Shown here in pieces: positions 31,613 through 43,310 of a stretch of DNA of 64,000 bases. The notes beneath the pieces are model-generated. The model was given only the letters and a program-made list of their open reading frames with translations. It was not told where the DNA came from and did no database searches. The stretch is taken from positions 21,630 through 85,629 of the forward strand of contig JAAEAF010003086.1 in assembly GCA_011037195.1 (NCBI GenBank). The letters run 5' to 3'. Position numbers and translations under genes: made by a program. The first letter of the stretch is position 1, and each line of letters starts with the position of its first letter. This DNA comes from Triatoma infestans. Taxonomy: Eukaryota; Arthropoda; Insecta; Hemiptera; Reduviidae.

Positions 31613-32453
31613 CCCAAAAAGTGGTTTTTAGCAAATGGTCTGTGTTCAAACTTGATATTCCGTTTAGGTATCACCATGGGATCTGACAGTACGTTATCGT
31701 CAAAATTCCTCAACCGGAAGTACCACTTTACTAGTTTTTTTTTTTTTTTTTTTACGTTTTTGCAAGTTTCTCAAAAATGGCTCCGACGATTTTCTTCAAA
31801 CTTGGTATATCAACTACACATACAAAGTGCTACAACTTTTATTTGAAACATTTCTCCGGAAAATTCATTTAAGGGCACTTGGGGGGGGGGGATTGGGTTA
31901 GGTTTTTATCTTAAGTGCTATTTCAATTTATTAGACAATTCTGTCGTTTAAATAATATTAATTAGAATTAAATATGTTGTCGAAATTCTGAGTTGGGAAA
32001 AAAATCGGATGACCGGAAATGCATTTACTTTACCACTTTACTAAATAATTTTTTCACTTTTTTGCGATTTTCTCAAAAATGACTTCAACGATTTTCTTGA
32101 AATATCCAATATAAACTACATATACAAAAATCTACAATTTTTATTTGAAACATTTCTCTGGGAAAAGTCATTTAAGGGCAATTTTAGTGGAAGGGGGTGT
32201 TTTTTTTGCTCTGAAGTGCTATCATAGTTGATTATACAATTCTATCATCCAAACAAACTTAATTAGAAATAAATAGATGGCTAAAATTCAAGTTTCAAGA
32301 AAATTAGTTAACCGGAAGTGCGCTTTTACTGAACAGTTTTATCAGTTTTCGACAAAATTCATTAAATTTGGTGGTACACAAACTATAAAATTTGTCAATT
32401 ATAATTTTGAGAACTGGAGTAAGTGAAAGTTGTGTGAGTGTTTCACACCAGAT
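31613..32453 (+). mobile_element. HINE-like repeat, 5'-truncated with internal deletion
   Basis: It begins at AAAAAGTGGTTTTTAGCAAA and jumps from GGTCTGTG straight to TTCAAACTTGATATTCCG, losing the microsatellite and about 40 bp. Both body units, the word GGAGTAAGTGAAAGT and the 3' hairpin GTGTGAGTGTTTCACAC followed by CAGATTTTTT are present. Confidence 0.8.
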
Positions 32454-33688
32454 TTTTTTTTTTTTACGAAATGGTAAATAATGTGATATTTAGCTAAGAA
32501 AATGACACTAGTTTAATAAACTAAAATTCAAGGTAGAATGAAAAGAAATTGTACAAGAATTGAATCGAAAAAAATTTAAAGTTTTATGATAAGAAAGCAT
32601 CGTAAAATTTACAAGCATTGTAAAATTAAAAAGTATTTCTTCATTCCCCCCCCTTTATATTCAAAAGCTCAGATATAAATAAATTTCAAATTCAGTAAAA
32701 ATCAGGGAATATTTATGTTCCCAAGAATTTTTCCATACTTTCTAAAAATTACTAAATTCTGGTTAATAATGAGCCATTTGTCATTCTTTCATTGTTAATA
32801 TCATTTTTTTTCGTTTTTTGTTTTACTATTCACGATACTTCGAGTTTAAATATTCAAAATTAGCAAAGCAATAACTGAAAACTGATGGTTTGATTTATGT
32901 TCGTAATTTTTGTTTTTTTTTTTAAAAAAAATCAGTTTCATTAAAGAAAAATTATGTTAATTTAATGAGGTAAAACAAAATATAAGAAATATTATTTTTT
33001 TTAATAACAAATTGCTTAATGTTCATTTGTTTTTGTTTATAGATCAAATTTAACTATAAACAAAAAAAATTGTTAAGTTATTTAGTTTATATTTTCAACA
33101 ATAAAAGTTTTGTATTTTTGTTTTGTTTTGTTTTTTTCAGAATAAAGTAGTAAAAATTTTAAAATCAATGTCTTCAACTTGAAATTCTAAGAATTGGAAA
33201 AGTAGGGATAAAATTCCAAACAAGGATTATCCGGTTAATAAAAGACTCAAAGTTAGAATAATAATAATAATAATAAAAGGTAATTTAAATCTAACTTAGT
33301 GATGAAGCAACTAGTAACATGAATTGAGCTGAAAACGGGACAGACAGCAAGGGTGTGGAATGAATCAGTGTTCTTATTAATTTTCTTCCAGCAATATTTT
33401 AAACAAAACACGGAACAGTCATAAAGAAAATAAATTTCATTTCAAAAAAAAAAAAAAGAAGAAATTAAATAAATAAGCATGCTTTCCTTTTGGATCTATG
33501 AATGAATGAAGAAAAAATTTAGGATATTAATAAAATAAAAAGGAAAATAATATTAAATCATTTTTTTTTTTTTTTTATTATCTTAAATTAGATTCCGTCT
33601 TGGTTTAAAATGGATATATTGTTTAAATAAATCTTTTATTTTATCAATATCTGTTGAATCATAATGAGTTTTAAGTACTCACATATGA
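32454..33688. other. AT-rich sequence, nothing recognised
   Basis: An (AAT)n run lies at about 33259-33276 and many T runs are present. No coding region recognised. Confidence 0.5.
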
Positions 33689-33891
33689 TGTAACGGATGC
33701 GAGATATAGTAGTATGCCAGTTCTCTAGTGTAGCAAACAACTCGATCGCTCACAACAGACTGACTGTAGGACAGAGAGCAGCACCCACTTATAAGGCTAG
33801 ACCCCCCCCACTCGCTCTCTCAAACAGCATCATTCACTGAAGCCACCCCCATACTATACCTGATGGATAGCACCCCTTGTTGCCGCTTACA
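33689..33891 (-). mobile_element. short solo LTR candidate, 203 bp
   Basis: It begins TGTAACGG and ends CGCTTACA. On the minus strand: TGTAAGCGGCAACAAGGGGT, a TATA-like CCTTATAAGTGGG, then an initiator-like CTACAGTCAGTCTG and an end ATCCGTTACA. It is GC-richer than both flanks. The terminal TG...CA and promoter order suit a BEL/Pao-type LTR, but no matching target duplication is evident. Confidence 0.45.
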
Positions 33892-34626
33892 AACCAATCC
33901 TGCCCATTTTCTTATATATTTATATTATATATATACATATATAGATATAGTTCATTTAAAAAAAAAATAAATTGAATAATTAGCTAACTTTAAAAGAGAT
34001 TTTTAATTAAAAATATTTCAATCTATTCTGATGAAAATTGTGAAGACCTGGAAACATCTAAGAAGTTTGGTTTTAACATTAACTGTTCAAAAATGTTATA
34101 AGAAAAAAATTAATAAACAAATTAAAAAGGTTATAATTTTTAGGTTATTATAATTCTTACTAGAGATATTATGCAATTTATTATGTTTTTTTTTTTAAAA
34201 AAAACATAATAAAGTACATTCCTGAACGAAAATATAGTTAAATAAATTAAGAAAAAAATAAATAAATCCTCTTCTTTTGGAGGAGAGGGTAACATATCCC
34301 AATCTTACTAAATTAATTATAAAAAAAAAATTGGTGTAAAATGTTCCCACAACTTTTTTTTCTACTTTTAATACAATTTAATTGATTTATATATAATACA
34401 TTTATATATTTGTGGCGAACTATTTGGAAAAAATAACACATTATTACCCGCAGTTTAGATTTGGGAGCTTAAATATCGGAAGAAGAGTGATTATAACGGT
34501 TGCGATTATTTTGTATAATTTGTGAAGTTTAGATAAATATATTCATGAAGTTTGTACCTAAATATATAAAAATATTAATATTAATTCAATTGTTGCTAAA
34601 GTTATGAGAACAGAATAAAGATGCCA
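33892..34626. other. AT-rich sequence, nothing recognised
   Basis: Includes (TA)n at about 33914-33950. No gene seen. Confidence 0.5.
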
Positions 34627-36268
34627 GCACATATACACCGATGCCTCAAAAAAAAAAAAAAAAAGATTGAGTCGGGCTACTATTTTTAATAATGTTGCTC
34701 ACACGTAGTTACAGATTTCCCAAAACCGCAAATATTCTAACAGTAGAACTTACAGCTTCTAAAAAAAAAGGCCTTCAATCTAATCCAAATATCCGACCAA
34801 TTAAAATTTCTAATTTTCTCGGACTCCATAAATTCCTTGGTAGCACAACAAGACAAATATTCAACACACAAACTGATCCGGTAAATACAAATTGTTCGAA
34901 ATTATCTTCAAGAAACCAGAAAAATTCAAAAATTAACAGGATACCATCCCACGTAGGAATGAAGAAAAACGAGATGGCGGACCAACTAGCCATAGCAAGC
35001 ATTGACAACGTCGAATCTCCCCTGATAGACTTCAACTTACATACACTGACATATATTACAATCTTAGCAAACAATGGCAGACTGTATGGAACAATAACTA
35101 GGACATGGTAACAAACAAAAAACTTCGACAAATCAAACCAATTAACAAACCCGTGCTGACCCAAATAGCGACACTGTCAAGGCGAGATTCAACAGTACTG
35201 ACAAGACTGAGGATAGGACATTCTCTTATTGGGAGACTGAACCAACCTCCCAATTTGGGACTGAACCAACTGCGCCAGGAGGTACAGTCAGTGGACGACC
35301 TAACAAAAAATGAGCTGGTGTAAGTGCAGTCATATCATGAGGATCACTCGACAATGGTGAAATCGGCCTAGAATTGAGTATGCCCTCTATCCGAATTATA
35401 AGAGTATTCAATACCTTATAGGTAGGGGTTTGATTAACTAAGACACGAGTTAAGTGATATTTGGTCGACTGGACAGCTCTTTACCATAGGCCACCTTGAT
35501 GAGGAGCAGAAAGTGGGTTAAATTCAAAGTGAATGCCTTTAGAAAAGCAAAATTCTTTTATAAGGTTCGAAAAGGTTGGATCAGTTCGGAGAGTATTGAG
35601 AGCCTTGCGAAGAGACGCAGATGCGCCACTGAATAGGAATTATGTAAACGACCGCCACACGGATAAGACCATGGGAGTCGAGAAATGGAGCTAAACGCTG
35701 AATACCCTTAGAGCAAGGCCTCTTTGCTTGAAGGGCCTTGAGTTCAACAGAGAATTTAGAGTGCTGAATATGAAAACATATAGCAGCAGTAACAGCAGAC
35801 AACGCAGGAGTTGTATTAGATTTAGAGTTACGGTTATAAGTTTTCCAAAACAAAATATATTTAACAATTCGTAAAAGAACAGACCAAGAGGAAATATGAT
35901 CAAAAAGATCAGGAGTAGACGTATGTGCAACATGTATTTTAATTGGTTGAGACTTGAGCTCCAAGTCAGCAGTGACAGATAGTGCTAAAGTATCTAAAGA
36001 AGGCCATGATGCAGTATCAGGCAACCAAGGTGGACCATGCCACCAAAGGTGGTCATTCAACAACTGAGAAGCAGTTGCACCTCGCGAAGCTAAGTCAGCG
36101 GGGTTATCTAAAGTAGGTACATGATGCCAAGTTGCATTGGGCAACCGGTCTTGAATCTGATACAGACTGTGACCAAGCTAAGACAATAAAACACCTATTA
36201 GTAGAATGCCCAAAGAATTCAGTACCTAGGATTAAGCAAAACATCAATGGTCTTATATTATATATATA
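34627..36268 (+). pseudogene. I-like LINE RNase H and C-terminus, interrupted by BEL/Pao
   Basis: The left part (34627-35228) starts with the RNase H motif HIYTDASKKK, continues with ILTVELTA and SSINSLVAQQDKYSTHKLI, and has the late RNase H motif IPSHVGMKKNEMADQLAIAS. It ends TVLTRLRIGHSLI in shifted frames. The next expected part, CDQAKTIKHLLVECPKN with a cysteine-histidine motif, appears only at about 36165-36215, after a minus-strand BEL/Pao fragment. Several frameshifts make it inactive. RNase H plus GHS and a C-terminal C-H-C motif fits I or R1-type LINEs. Confidence 0.75.
35229..36145 (-). pseudogene. BEL/Pao retrotransposon pol fragment, internally deleted
   Basis: On the minus strand the region between RNase H and integrase is recognisable: NATWHHVPTLDNPADLASRG, LLNDHLWWHGPPWLP, then a degenerate stretch to LAPFLDSHGLIRVA. 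After a gap the integrase core end follows: FCFSKGIHFEFNPLSAPHQG and, at 35411-35226, IEGILNSRPISPLSSDP with TALTPAHFLLGRPLT. The first zinc-binding and DDE residues are lost in the deletion near 35590. No LTRs flank it, so it is a fragment. It lies inside the I-like LINE. Confidence 0.8.
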
Positions 36269-36269
36269 T

Positions 36270-37262
36270 TTTTTCAACGGTCTTATTCCTATAGAATTAA
36301 TTAAATCAGGATCAGAAAGTCTCAATGAAAAACTTGCAGATTTGTTCTCGACCCAGGGAATGGTTAATCGGTCACGTTACGCCTATACATAAGAAAGGAA
36401 GTAAGAAGATTTGTGGAAATTATCGCGGAATCACTGTTACAAGCAGTTTGAGCCGTCTTTATGGACGGATATTAAAGAATAGGTTTGGCAAGGAGATGGA
36501 AGACAGGATGGCTGAAGAGCAGGCAGGCTTTGAGACAGGAAGTTCTTGCATGAATCACATATTCACCGTTTCTCAATTATTGGAGAAGAGGTTGTCATGT
36601 GATCGAGAAGTGCACTTAGCCTTTATCGATATCCATAAGGCATACGACACCGTGCTACTATGGGAGACATTGGATAGAGCCGGAATAAGCAAACGCCTTA
36701 CTGCTTCTATTAAAAGTCTGCATAATGGAGCCTTAGCCGGAGTTAAAGTAGAAAATAAACTTACTTCTTGCTTTCCCATTACTAAAGTCCTTAAACAAGG
36801 ATGCTGGTTTCTGTCACCGACCCTCTTTAACATATATGAGGAGGAGGCCCTTAAAGAGTGGAAGAGAAGCTTGGACCTTTAGGAAAAAAGAGGGAAAGAG
36901 ATTGTTAGCTCTGGAATGGACTTGTGGAGAAGAAGCTGTGGCATTTCCAGGTTACAGCATATACCCAACTTTGTGATCAGAGAGGGGGTTAATGTACAGC
37001 ATAATATCCTGGAAAAAACTGACCAAAAGAGATTGATGTGTTCGGACGCCTAATGAGAATAGACGATGTCAGGTGTTCGAAAAGGATTTTTTTTGTATAC
37101 TCCAGAGGAGAGGAAAAAGAGAGGCCGACCAAAGAAAAGATGGTCAGAAGATGTGGAGGATGGAATGATGGGTAGCATGATGACTGGGAAGGCAGAGATT
37201 TTTGGCAGGAAAATGTCTTGGGAATCGGCATATGATAATTATTGTTGAGCCGAAAAAAAAAA
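36270..37262 (+). pseudogene. RTE-like LINE ORF remnant lacking the catalytic core
   Basis: Starts with GLIPIELIKSGSESLNEKLA, then a frameshift into WLIGHVTPIHKKGSKKICG and NYRGITVTSSLSRLYGRILK, EEQAGFETGSSCMNHIFTVS, VHLAFIDIHKAYDTV (palm motif A), and VLKQGCWFLSPTLFNIY. Coding then jumps from EEEALKEWKRSLDL at 36882 to the distal part MDLWRRSCGISRLQHIPNFV and KRGRPKKRWSEDVEDGM (37100-37170), skipping the [FY]ADD catalytic segment and thumb. It ends with a stop near 37248 and an A run. Confidence 0.8.
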
Positions 37263-37500
37263 ATCAAGGTCTTAAAGATCTTATTACCTCAACCTCCAAC
37301 AATCATCAACATCCTTCAAGAATTTGGCATCTACACAGATATTTAAGTTTAAAACACAAGGGTCAATGTGATGTATATGTAATAATGGTACTGTAATATA
37401 ACATAATATTATTTCATATAATGTAATGAATACAATGTCGTCATCGCTAATAACCATTGCTGTTGAAGCGACGCGAAATAAAAACAAATAAAAAAAACTA
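37263..37500 (+). other. probable LINE 3' UTR with A-rich tail
   Basis: The segment ends AAGCGACGCGAAATAAAAAC then AAATAAAAAAAAC, which looks like a retrotransposon 3' end. Which of the two neighbouring LINEs it belongs to is not clear. Confidence 0.35.
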
Positions 37501-37943
37501 ACAGAACATAACAACTCTGTCAGAAGAGGAATCGTGCGATTCAGGAAGCCCAATCAAAAAAAAAGAAGGGTAGGAAAATAAAATAAAATAATAAACTATT
37601 TCGAACCGTTTTTCTTTTCTTGAAAAAAAAAATATATAATGGCCACAGGCGATCAAATTGTTTCTTGTTTTCCAAACAAAATTAAAAATTTGGAAAAGGC
37701 CCATTAACAAATGCAATTTGCAAAGAATACGGTAGTATGAAGTCCAAATTTAGGACGCCAATTTAAAAGCTGAGGAAAGTGCAGGTCAAAGAAAAAAAAC
37801 GACGATACTAAAGTAAAAGAAACGAAAAAAATGGTGAGAAGAAAGTCAAAGCTATATTATAAACATTAACTATATTGTACTCATAAACTATATTGTACTC
37901 ATTTAAAGAGTCTATTAAATTAGACACCTATTAAATTAAATGG
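37501..37943. other. AT-rich sequence, nothing recognised
   Basis: Near-duplicate words AAACTATATTGTACTCAT occur twice near 37866-37905. No gene seen. Confidence 0.45.
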
Positions 37944-38167
37944 AAGGGATTAGCTAAGTGGTTAGCGCGTTGGACTCCCACGCGGAGGTCCCGGGTTCGA
38001 GTCCAGTGCTATCCTTAGATTTTTTCTTCCTAGGAGCCTCTACAGCTCACTGTTCGGTGATGGACAGTGTTGTCTGTAGCGAGAGAACACTGTCCGGAGG
38101 CTGACAGTGCACTGAGAAGTCTCCGGGCGCCAATGACCATAGATGTTGACGCGCCTCAAATTGAAAC
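37944..38167 (+). mobile_element. tRNA-derived SINE, family 1, near-consensus
   Basis: GGATTAGCTAAGTGGTTAGC (A box), GGTCCCGGGTTCGAGTCC (B box), CTTCCTAGGAGCCTCTACAG, GTGATGGACAGTGTTGTCTG, GAACACTGTCCGGAGG and CATAGATGTTGACGCGCC. It is one of the best-preserved copies and useful as a reference for the family, at about 224 bp. Confidence 0.9.
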
Positions 38168-38324
38168 AAAAAAATACTTTTCCTCTTTACTATTTGTTCA
38201 ATATTCATCTCGACTTTAATTTCATACGGCCAATAATAAATGTTGCACAGAATCACGAAGGCAAATTATAGAATACTTTATATAACCTATAGGGCCGTCA
38301 AAAATTTTTTTTTTTTTTCTATAA

Positions 38325-38494
38325 TTTTAAGGCGCGCCAACATCTATAGCCATTGGCGCCCGGAGCCTTCTCAGTGCAGTGCCGGCCTCTGGACAGGGTT
38401 CTCTCGTTACACAACACTGACCATCACCGGGAGCTCTAGAGGCTCCTAGGAAGAAAAAATCTAAGGGTAGCTCAGCTGGATTCGAACCCGGGTC
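38325..38494 (-). mobile_element. tRNA-derived SINE, family 1, head-truncated
   Basis: The 3' tail complement GGCGCGCCAACATCTATAGC is at the left and the B-box complement GGATTCGAACCCGGGTCC at the right. The A box is missing. It forms an inverted pair with the copy at 37944-38167. Confidence 0.85.
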
Positions 38495-40199
38495 CAAAAA
38501 TTCCTTTTTGATTGTATTGATACTTGATTACTTTCCAAAGAAGAAGATATGACTGCTCCAAAAAAAAAAATAAAGATGCACTTTGAAAAATGGATTAGTT
38601 TTTTGTGTCATCATATTCTGAGGAGCGATTGTTGCTATTATTATTATAACAAAAACTATCAGGAAACTATTAATTGACTCAAGATCCAAATTTTCTTGGA
38701 AAAATGTGAAATGTTTACTTGTTTAATCCTCTTTAGTCGTATTGTCGAATAAATGGGTGGGCACTGCAATGCTGGATAAGATTGAATTGGATTTTTCCGT
38801 CTTAACATGATTATTTTGGTTGCTTCTGACCGGTTTTGGATTCTTATCCATCATCAGAATAAGGCTACCAGGTTAATTCAACCACTGTGGCGCATGATAT
38901 TTCGAGTTGAAAGCCACTGCAGTTTTTAAGAAAAATGGGTAATTATTACAGAGCAAGTGGTTCGTGTTATTGCTGTAGTTGAAGATAGGAGTGATCACAG
39001 CAGGAATGTTATGGTTGCCTGATACTACCGTCAGTAGGGTAACTGTAAAACAAAAGAATGCACTCGCTGGCAAAGTTAGGGCAGACAACAGAATCACATG
39101 TGTCCGATTTATTAGAAATTCATACCATAAGAAATTGCATATGAACTGCTTCTGAAAGGCTTAAACACTTCCTTTTTGTTAATGGAGTTTCAGTCTGTGC
39201 TGAGTTTCAAACAATGGAAACTGTACGAACAAAGCTCGTCGAAATGAATTTCACTGCCTAAGAGGTAAGTTACAGTTGAAGATGGGAAGATGCGAAGTAC
39301 CATTGCATGGATTTTAGGGTTGTTCACCGTGTAACCATCGATTAGTCAATCTGGAATTTCGAGGGAACATCGCAATTGAACTGAGAAGGGTTGGGGGAAC
39401 GTGCTTCTTTCAAATAAGTTCTGTTTTCTTTCTTTATGCACCAAATGGGCGGCGAAAGCCTGGAAACGGCGAAAGAGTTTGCCGAAAGCCTGGAGAGAGC
39501 TAAGCATCAAGCAGTGTGAAGTGGGATTTCTTTGAAGGCAAAAGAAAAGGGATTTTTATAGAGCAGCGTAAGTAGGTCTAAGCAGAGTTTTCGGTCGACA
39601 TATTAACTTTCAAATTCAAGTAGAATTTTTGTTTTATTATAAGAAGAACAATTAATCAATTTTATAGTAATTGACAATTTAATAAACATTAATTTTAAAG
39701 TAAATTTCTAATTTTCACACAAGTGAAAAACGATCTAACATAAAATCAAGTTAACAGAAACTGGCGTGTTTTCTTCATGTATGAATACTTGAAGAATATA
39801 AGTAAATAAAATAAAAAATAACGTCTTTTCGCTCTATGTCAAGCACATACAAATATAAATGGTTTCTTGTAGAAAAATTGAACTCTGCTAAAATTCCATT
39901 TCTTTATTTCTTTTTTACAAACTATAGTCATTGTGTGACCCATTTCTAAGCAAAACTAGATTTTTTTTTCTCTCTCCATTTATAGAGAAACAACTTCAAA
40001 GGGATATTTGTTCCATTTCTTCTACTACTTTGCTTTTGTGAAATGTCATTTATTTTCTGTGAAGGTTAGAATTCTCCTTATTTTTGACATTCAATTTAAT
40101 TGCGAATTAGGAAATCTTGATATTTATTCGTATTACATCAAACAATGACGAGCGCTAAAATGGTTGAGTCAATACAATTTATATGTATAAAATCAATAA
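38495..40199. other. no gene recognised; GC-richer patch at 39280-39600
   Basis: Contains the hammerhead-like motif at 38821-38860 (listed separately). The patch at 39280-39600 has an internal near-repeat GCGAAAGCCTGGAAACGG / GCCGAAAGCCTGGAGAG and a 27-codon open frame starting about 39438. I cannot assign it to a known family or gene. Confidence 0.45.
38821..38860 (-). ncRNA. hammerhead-like motif, second family, well-paired stem
   Basis: Minus strand: CTGATGA (38857-38851), extra T, GGAT-AAGA-ATCC hairpin, AAAA, CCGG, TC, AGAA. It has the same order as 48-85 with a different stem II sequence (GGAT/ATCC instead of GGGC/GCCC). The GAAA box has become AAAA, and stem I is weak, so this copy is probably inactive. 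Confidence 0.35.
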
Positions 40200-40930
40200 C
40201 TTTATATATACAATTAAAATATTTTTTTAAATTAAGCAGTCAACATCTACAAATCAATATGTCCGGGTACAAAATCATTTCCATTCTTTACACATTCTTG
40301 AGATGACGTCGTTGTTTAGTCGTCGTAGATTTTTGTATACAGGAACAAAAAAAAATAATGAATCGCGCAATTTGCGGGAAGGCACATGAAATGAAATTGG
40401 GGCAAGTAACTCCGGGTAGTCAATATCACCACTCAATAGTTTCTTCAAGAAAATCTGATCAGCTCGCAATCTTCTCATCTTTAGAGTGAGAGCCCTAAAG
40501 AAGAAAAACTTCTTGTTAAAAACTGAGAAAGCGAAATCTCCATATCACAGACTACATAAGGCTTCTCACAAATGAGCTGTAAACAGCTATCACAGCTTTG
40601 AAGTCACTAAGAGATCACGAGTGTGCCTCAAAACAAAGCCCAAAGCTCTAGAAGCCTTGCTACAAGTCCTCCTCCATGTGATTCCTGAACGATAGGTAAT
40701 GGCTCAACTTTACTCCCCGAGGTTTCTCGCATTAGCATTTCAAGCGAAAGGTTGGATATCGATAGCATATTTATAAGTAATTAAATTCTTTTTACGATAA
40801 CAAGAAATTACAAGGCATTTTTTAATATTAAGTTCCATGCCATTACAACTGCACCATTCGTAAATAGTATTTAAGGTTTGCTGTAGCTTTAAACAGTTTG
40901 TCAGGGAAAGAAATATAACTTACATTTCTG
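40200..40930 (-). pseudogene. Jockey-like LINE ORF2 C-terminal remnant
   Basis: Minus-strand pieces in order: LQQTLNTIYEWCNCNGMELN and KKCLVISCYRKKNLITYKYA (about 40890-40770), WRRTCSKASRALGFVLRHTR (about 40690-40620), then an open segment at 40478-40275: KMRRLRADQIFLKKLLSGDI, DYPELLAPISFHVPSRKLRD, FVPVYKNLRRLNNDVISRMC. This is the RT thumb and C-terminus typical of Jockey/CR1-like insect LINEs. The catalytic region is not present. Stops and frameshifts occur between the pieces. Confidence 0.75.
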
Positions 40931-41209
40931 GTAAATCGCTTTTGTTTCAACAGTATTTTTTAAAATCCCACTTTCGTATATCTTGAAAATTTCAGACATC
41001 CAAGGAATCATGGCGAACATTTGTTACGCGCTGCTGACTTTAGGTTGTGCAGACTTGTGATTAGTTTAAAAGATTGAATTCACCTTTTTTTTATTACTAT
41101 TAAAAATTGTTATTATTTAAAAAAGAAGTCTGAAATTCATATTGAAATCAATATATAAATTATGAATAAACAATAAATTTTATAAGGACTGTTTTTATAT
41201 TAAAAAAAA
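40931..41209. other. AT-rich sequence, nothing recognised
   Basis: Short spacer between a LINE remnant and a HINE-like copy. Confidence 0.5.
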
Positions 41210-42231
41210 TCTGGTGTGCAACACTCACACAACTTTCTCTTACTCCTGTTCTCAAAATTATAATTGACAAATGTTATAGTTTGTATACCAAATATAACGA
41301 AATTCGTCGAAAACTGAAAAAGCTGTTCAGAATAAGCGCACTCCCGGCATACAATTTTCTTAAAACTTGGAATTTTGGCCATCTGTATATTTCTAATTAA
41401 TTTTGTTTGGATGATAGAATTGTATAAACAACTATGATACCACTTTAGGGGAAGCTGCAACCCCATCACTCCCCTAAAACTGCCCTTACATGAATTTTTC
41501 CAGAGAAATGTCTTAAATGAAAGATGTACATCTTTGCATTTTTATTTTGTATACGAAGTTTCAAGAAAATCGTCGGAGCCATTTTTGAGAAAATCGCGAA
41601 AAAATGAAAGAATCATTTAGTAAAGTGTCAAAACAAACGCACTTCCGGTTATCTGATTTTTTCAAACTCGGAATTTCAACAACATATTGAATTCTACTTA
41701 ACATTATTTACATGACAGAATTGTCTAATAACCTGAAATAGCACTTTAGATGAAAACCTAACCCCACTCCTCCACCAAAAGTGCCCTTAAATGAATTTTC
41801 CTGGGAAGTTTAAATAAAAGTTGTAGTCTTGTATGTGTAGTTGATAGATAAGTTTATGAAAAGCGTCAGAGCCATTTTTGAACTATCGCAAAAACGTAAA
41901 AAAAAAACAAACTAGTAAAGTGGTACTCCGGTTGAGGAATATTGACACATAAACCACGTCAAATCCCATGGTGATACCTAAACGTAATATCAAGTTTGAA
42001 ACTTTCTAAGATTTTCGTTTTTGAGCTATGCTATAACATACTACATACAACACCACACCCACACACACACACACCACACAACATACATACAACACACACA
42101 CACACAATTTGCTAAAAACCACTTTTTTGGACTTAGGGGACCTCAAAACGGATATTTCCGGTGAAAACTCAATATCGAAAATTTGACAAGATTACAATAC
42201 TTCCTGTTACTACCAGGAGTAAGAGAAAGTA
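41210..42231 (-). mobile_element. HINE-like repeat, full length
   Basis: Left end TCTGGTGTGCAACACTCACAC with AACTTTCTCTTACTCC; right end ACTTCCTGTTACTACCAGGAGTAAGAGAAAGT. CA microsatellite at about 42046-42107. It has two body units with CGTCGGAGCCATTTTTGAG and AGCGTCAGAGCCATTTTTGA. It is about 1.02 kb, non-coding, in opposite orientation to the copy at 43311-44254. Confidence 0.85.
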
Positions 42232-43310
42232 AAAAGGACATTGCTAAGATATGACACATTGTTATTTATATTCATTTGAATTGTCTAATACTATTGATTA
42301 TAAGAATAACATTTAATAAACGGTTAATTTTAAAATAAATTTATAATTGAAATAAATGAAATTTCTAATTGAACAAGTTAAAAACTATTTAACAGAAAAT
42401 CAACTGAACAGAAATCAACTAGCGTGTTAATTAAAATATACTTAAACCATATCTGGGCTTCAGGAAAAGTTATAATAACCTGAAAGAAAGAGGGTATCGT
42501 CTATGTAAGCAGCAAGAACAGAAGTATTGAATTTAGCAATGTCTTGTGTTTAAATAGTAAATACAATCCATCTCTAATGAACAACGACTGTCGTTATACT
42601 GAAAGACCAATTAAATATTCCCCGAAATGATCTGTCCCATAGAAATGAAGTTATTCTTGCACGTGGAAAGGTTATTGGATAAAGTCTAGTAGACAGAGAA
42701 GTCCTTTCATGCCAAACAAGTGGAAAGCGAACAAGCCAATAAGCGACTTCCGCTGAAACAAGTTTGAATAAAGTTTTTGTTCGAATCATTGAGTTTGCTC
42801 AATTATTTGTTGTAATTATTGAGTCATGGTATATGATTTTCGAAATCCAAATTAGGTTTTTTCTTTCTTCTACGCGTAACCAATAAAGTCGTTCTGTATC
42901 TCTGGCAGCCCAATCTAAATTACCTATAAATCCAAATTAGTCGGAAAGTATAATTTTATGTACAGTCAGATATGTTGTACTTTTAAAATAGTTTTGAAAA
43001 TGTGGCTACATGACTTATCTGTCGGCCTATGGATGGTTCGCAACTAGGAAATCACAAGGAAAAAATGTTGGAATATAACTTCAATATCGATTTGCAAAAC
43101 AAATTACAATTTATAAGTGCAACTTCCTTTTTTTGTCATGTTTTAGATTACTATAAATGTATTTATAGATACTTATAGAATTCTCATTGCTGATTTTTAA
43201 ATGTTCATTTTTTGTTAATGTTTACTCGAATTACAATAAGGGTGCAAAAACAATAGGAAGCATTAATTTTAATAGTTTTGTTCATTTTTTTATTATTTAA
43301 TTTTTTTTTT
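42232..43310. other. no gene recognised
   Basis: A minus-strand open frame of 71 codons at 42574-42789 has no recognised motif. The stretch is AT-rich otherwise. Confidence 0.45.

Noticed and set aside
39438..39522. 27-codon open frame in a GC-richer patch, with a repeated ESLE word
   Set aside because: Too short and no splice or homology evidence; kept only as an unassigned patch.
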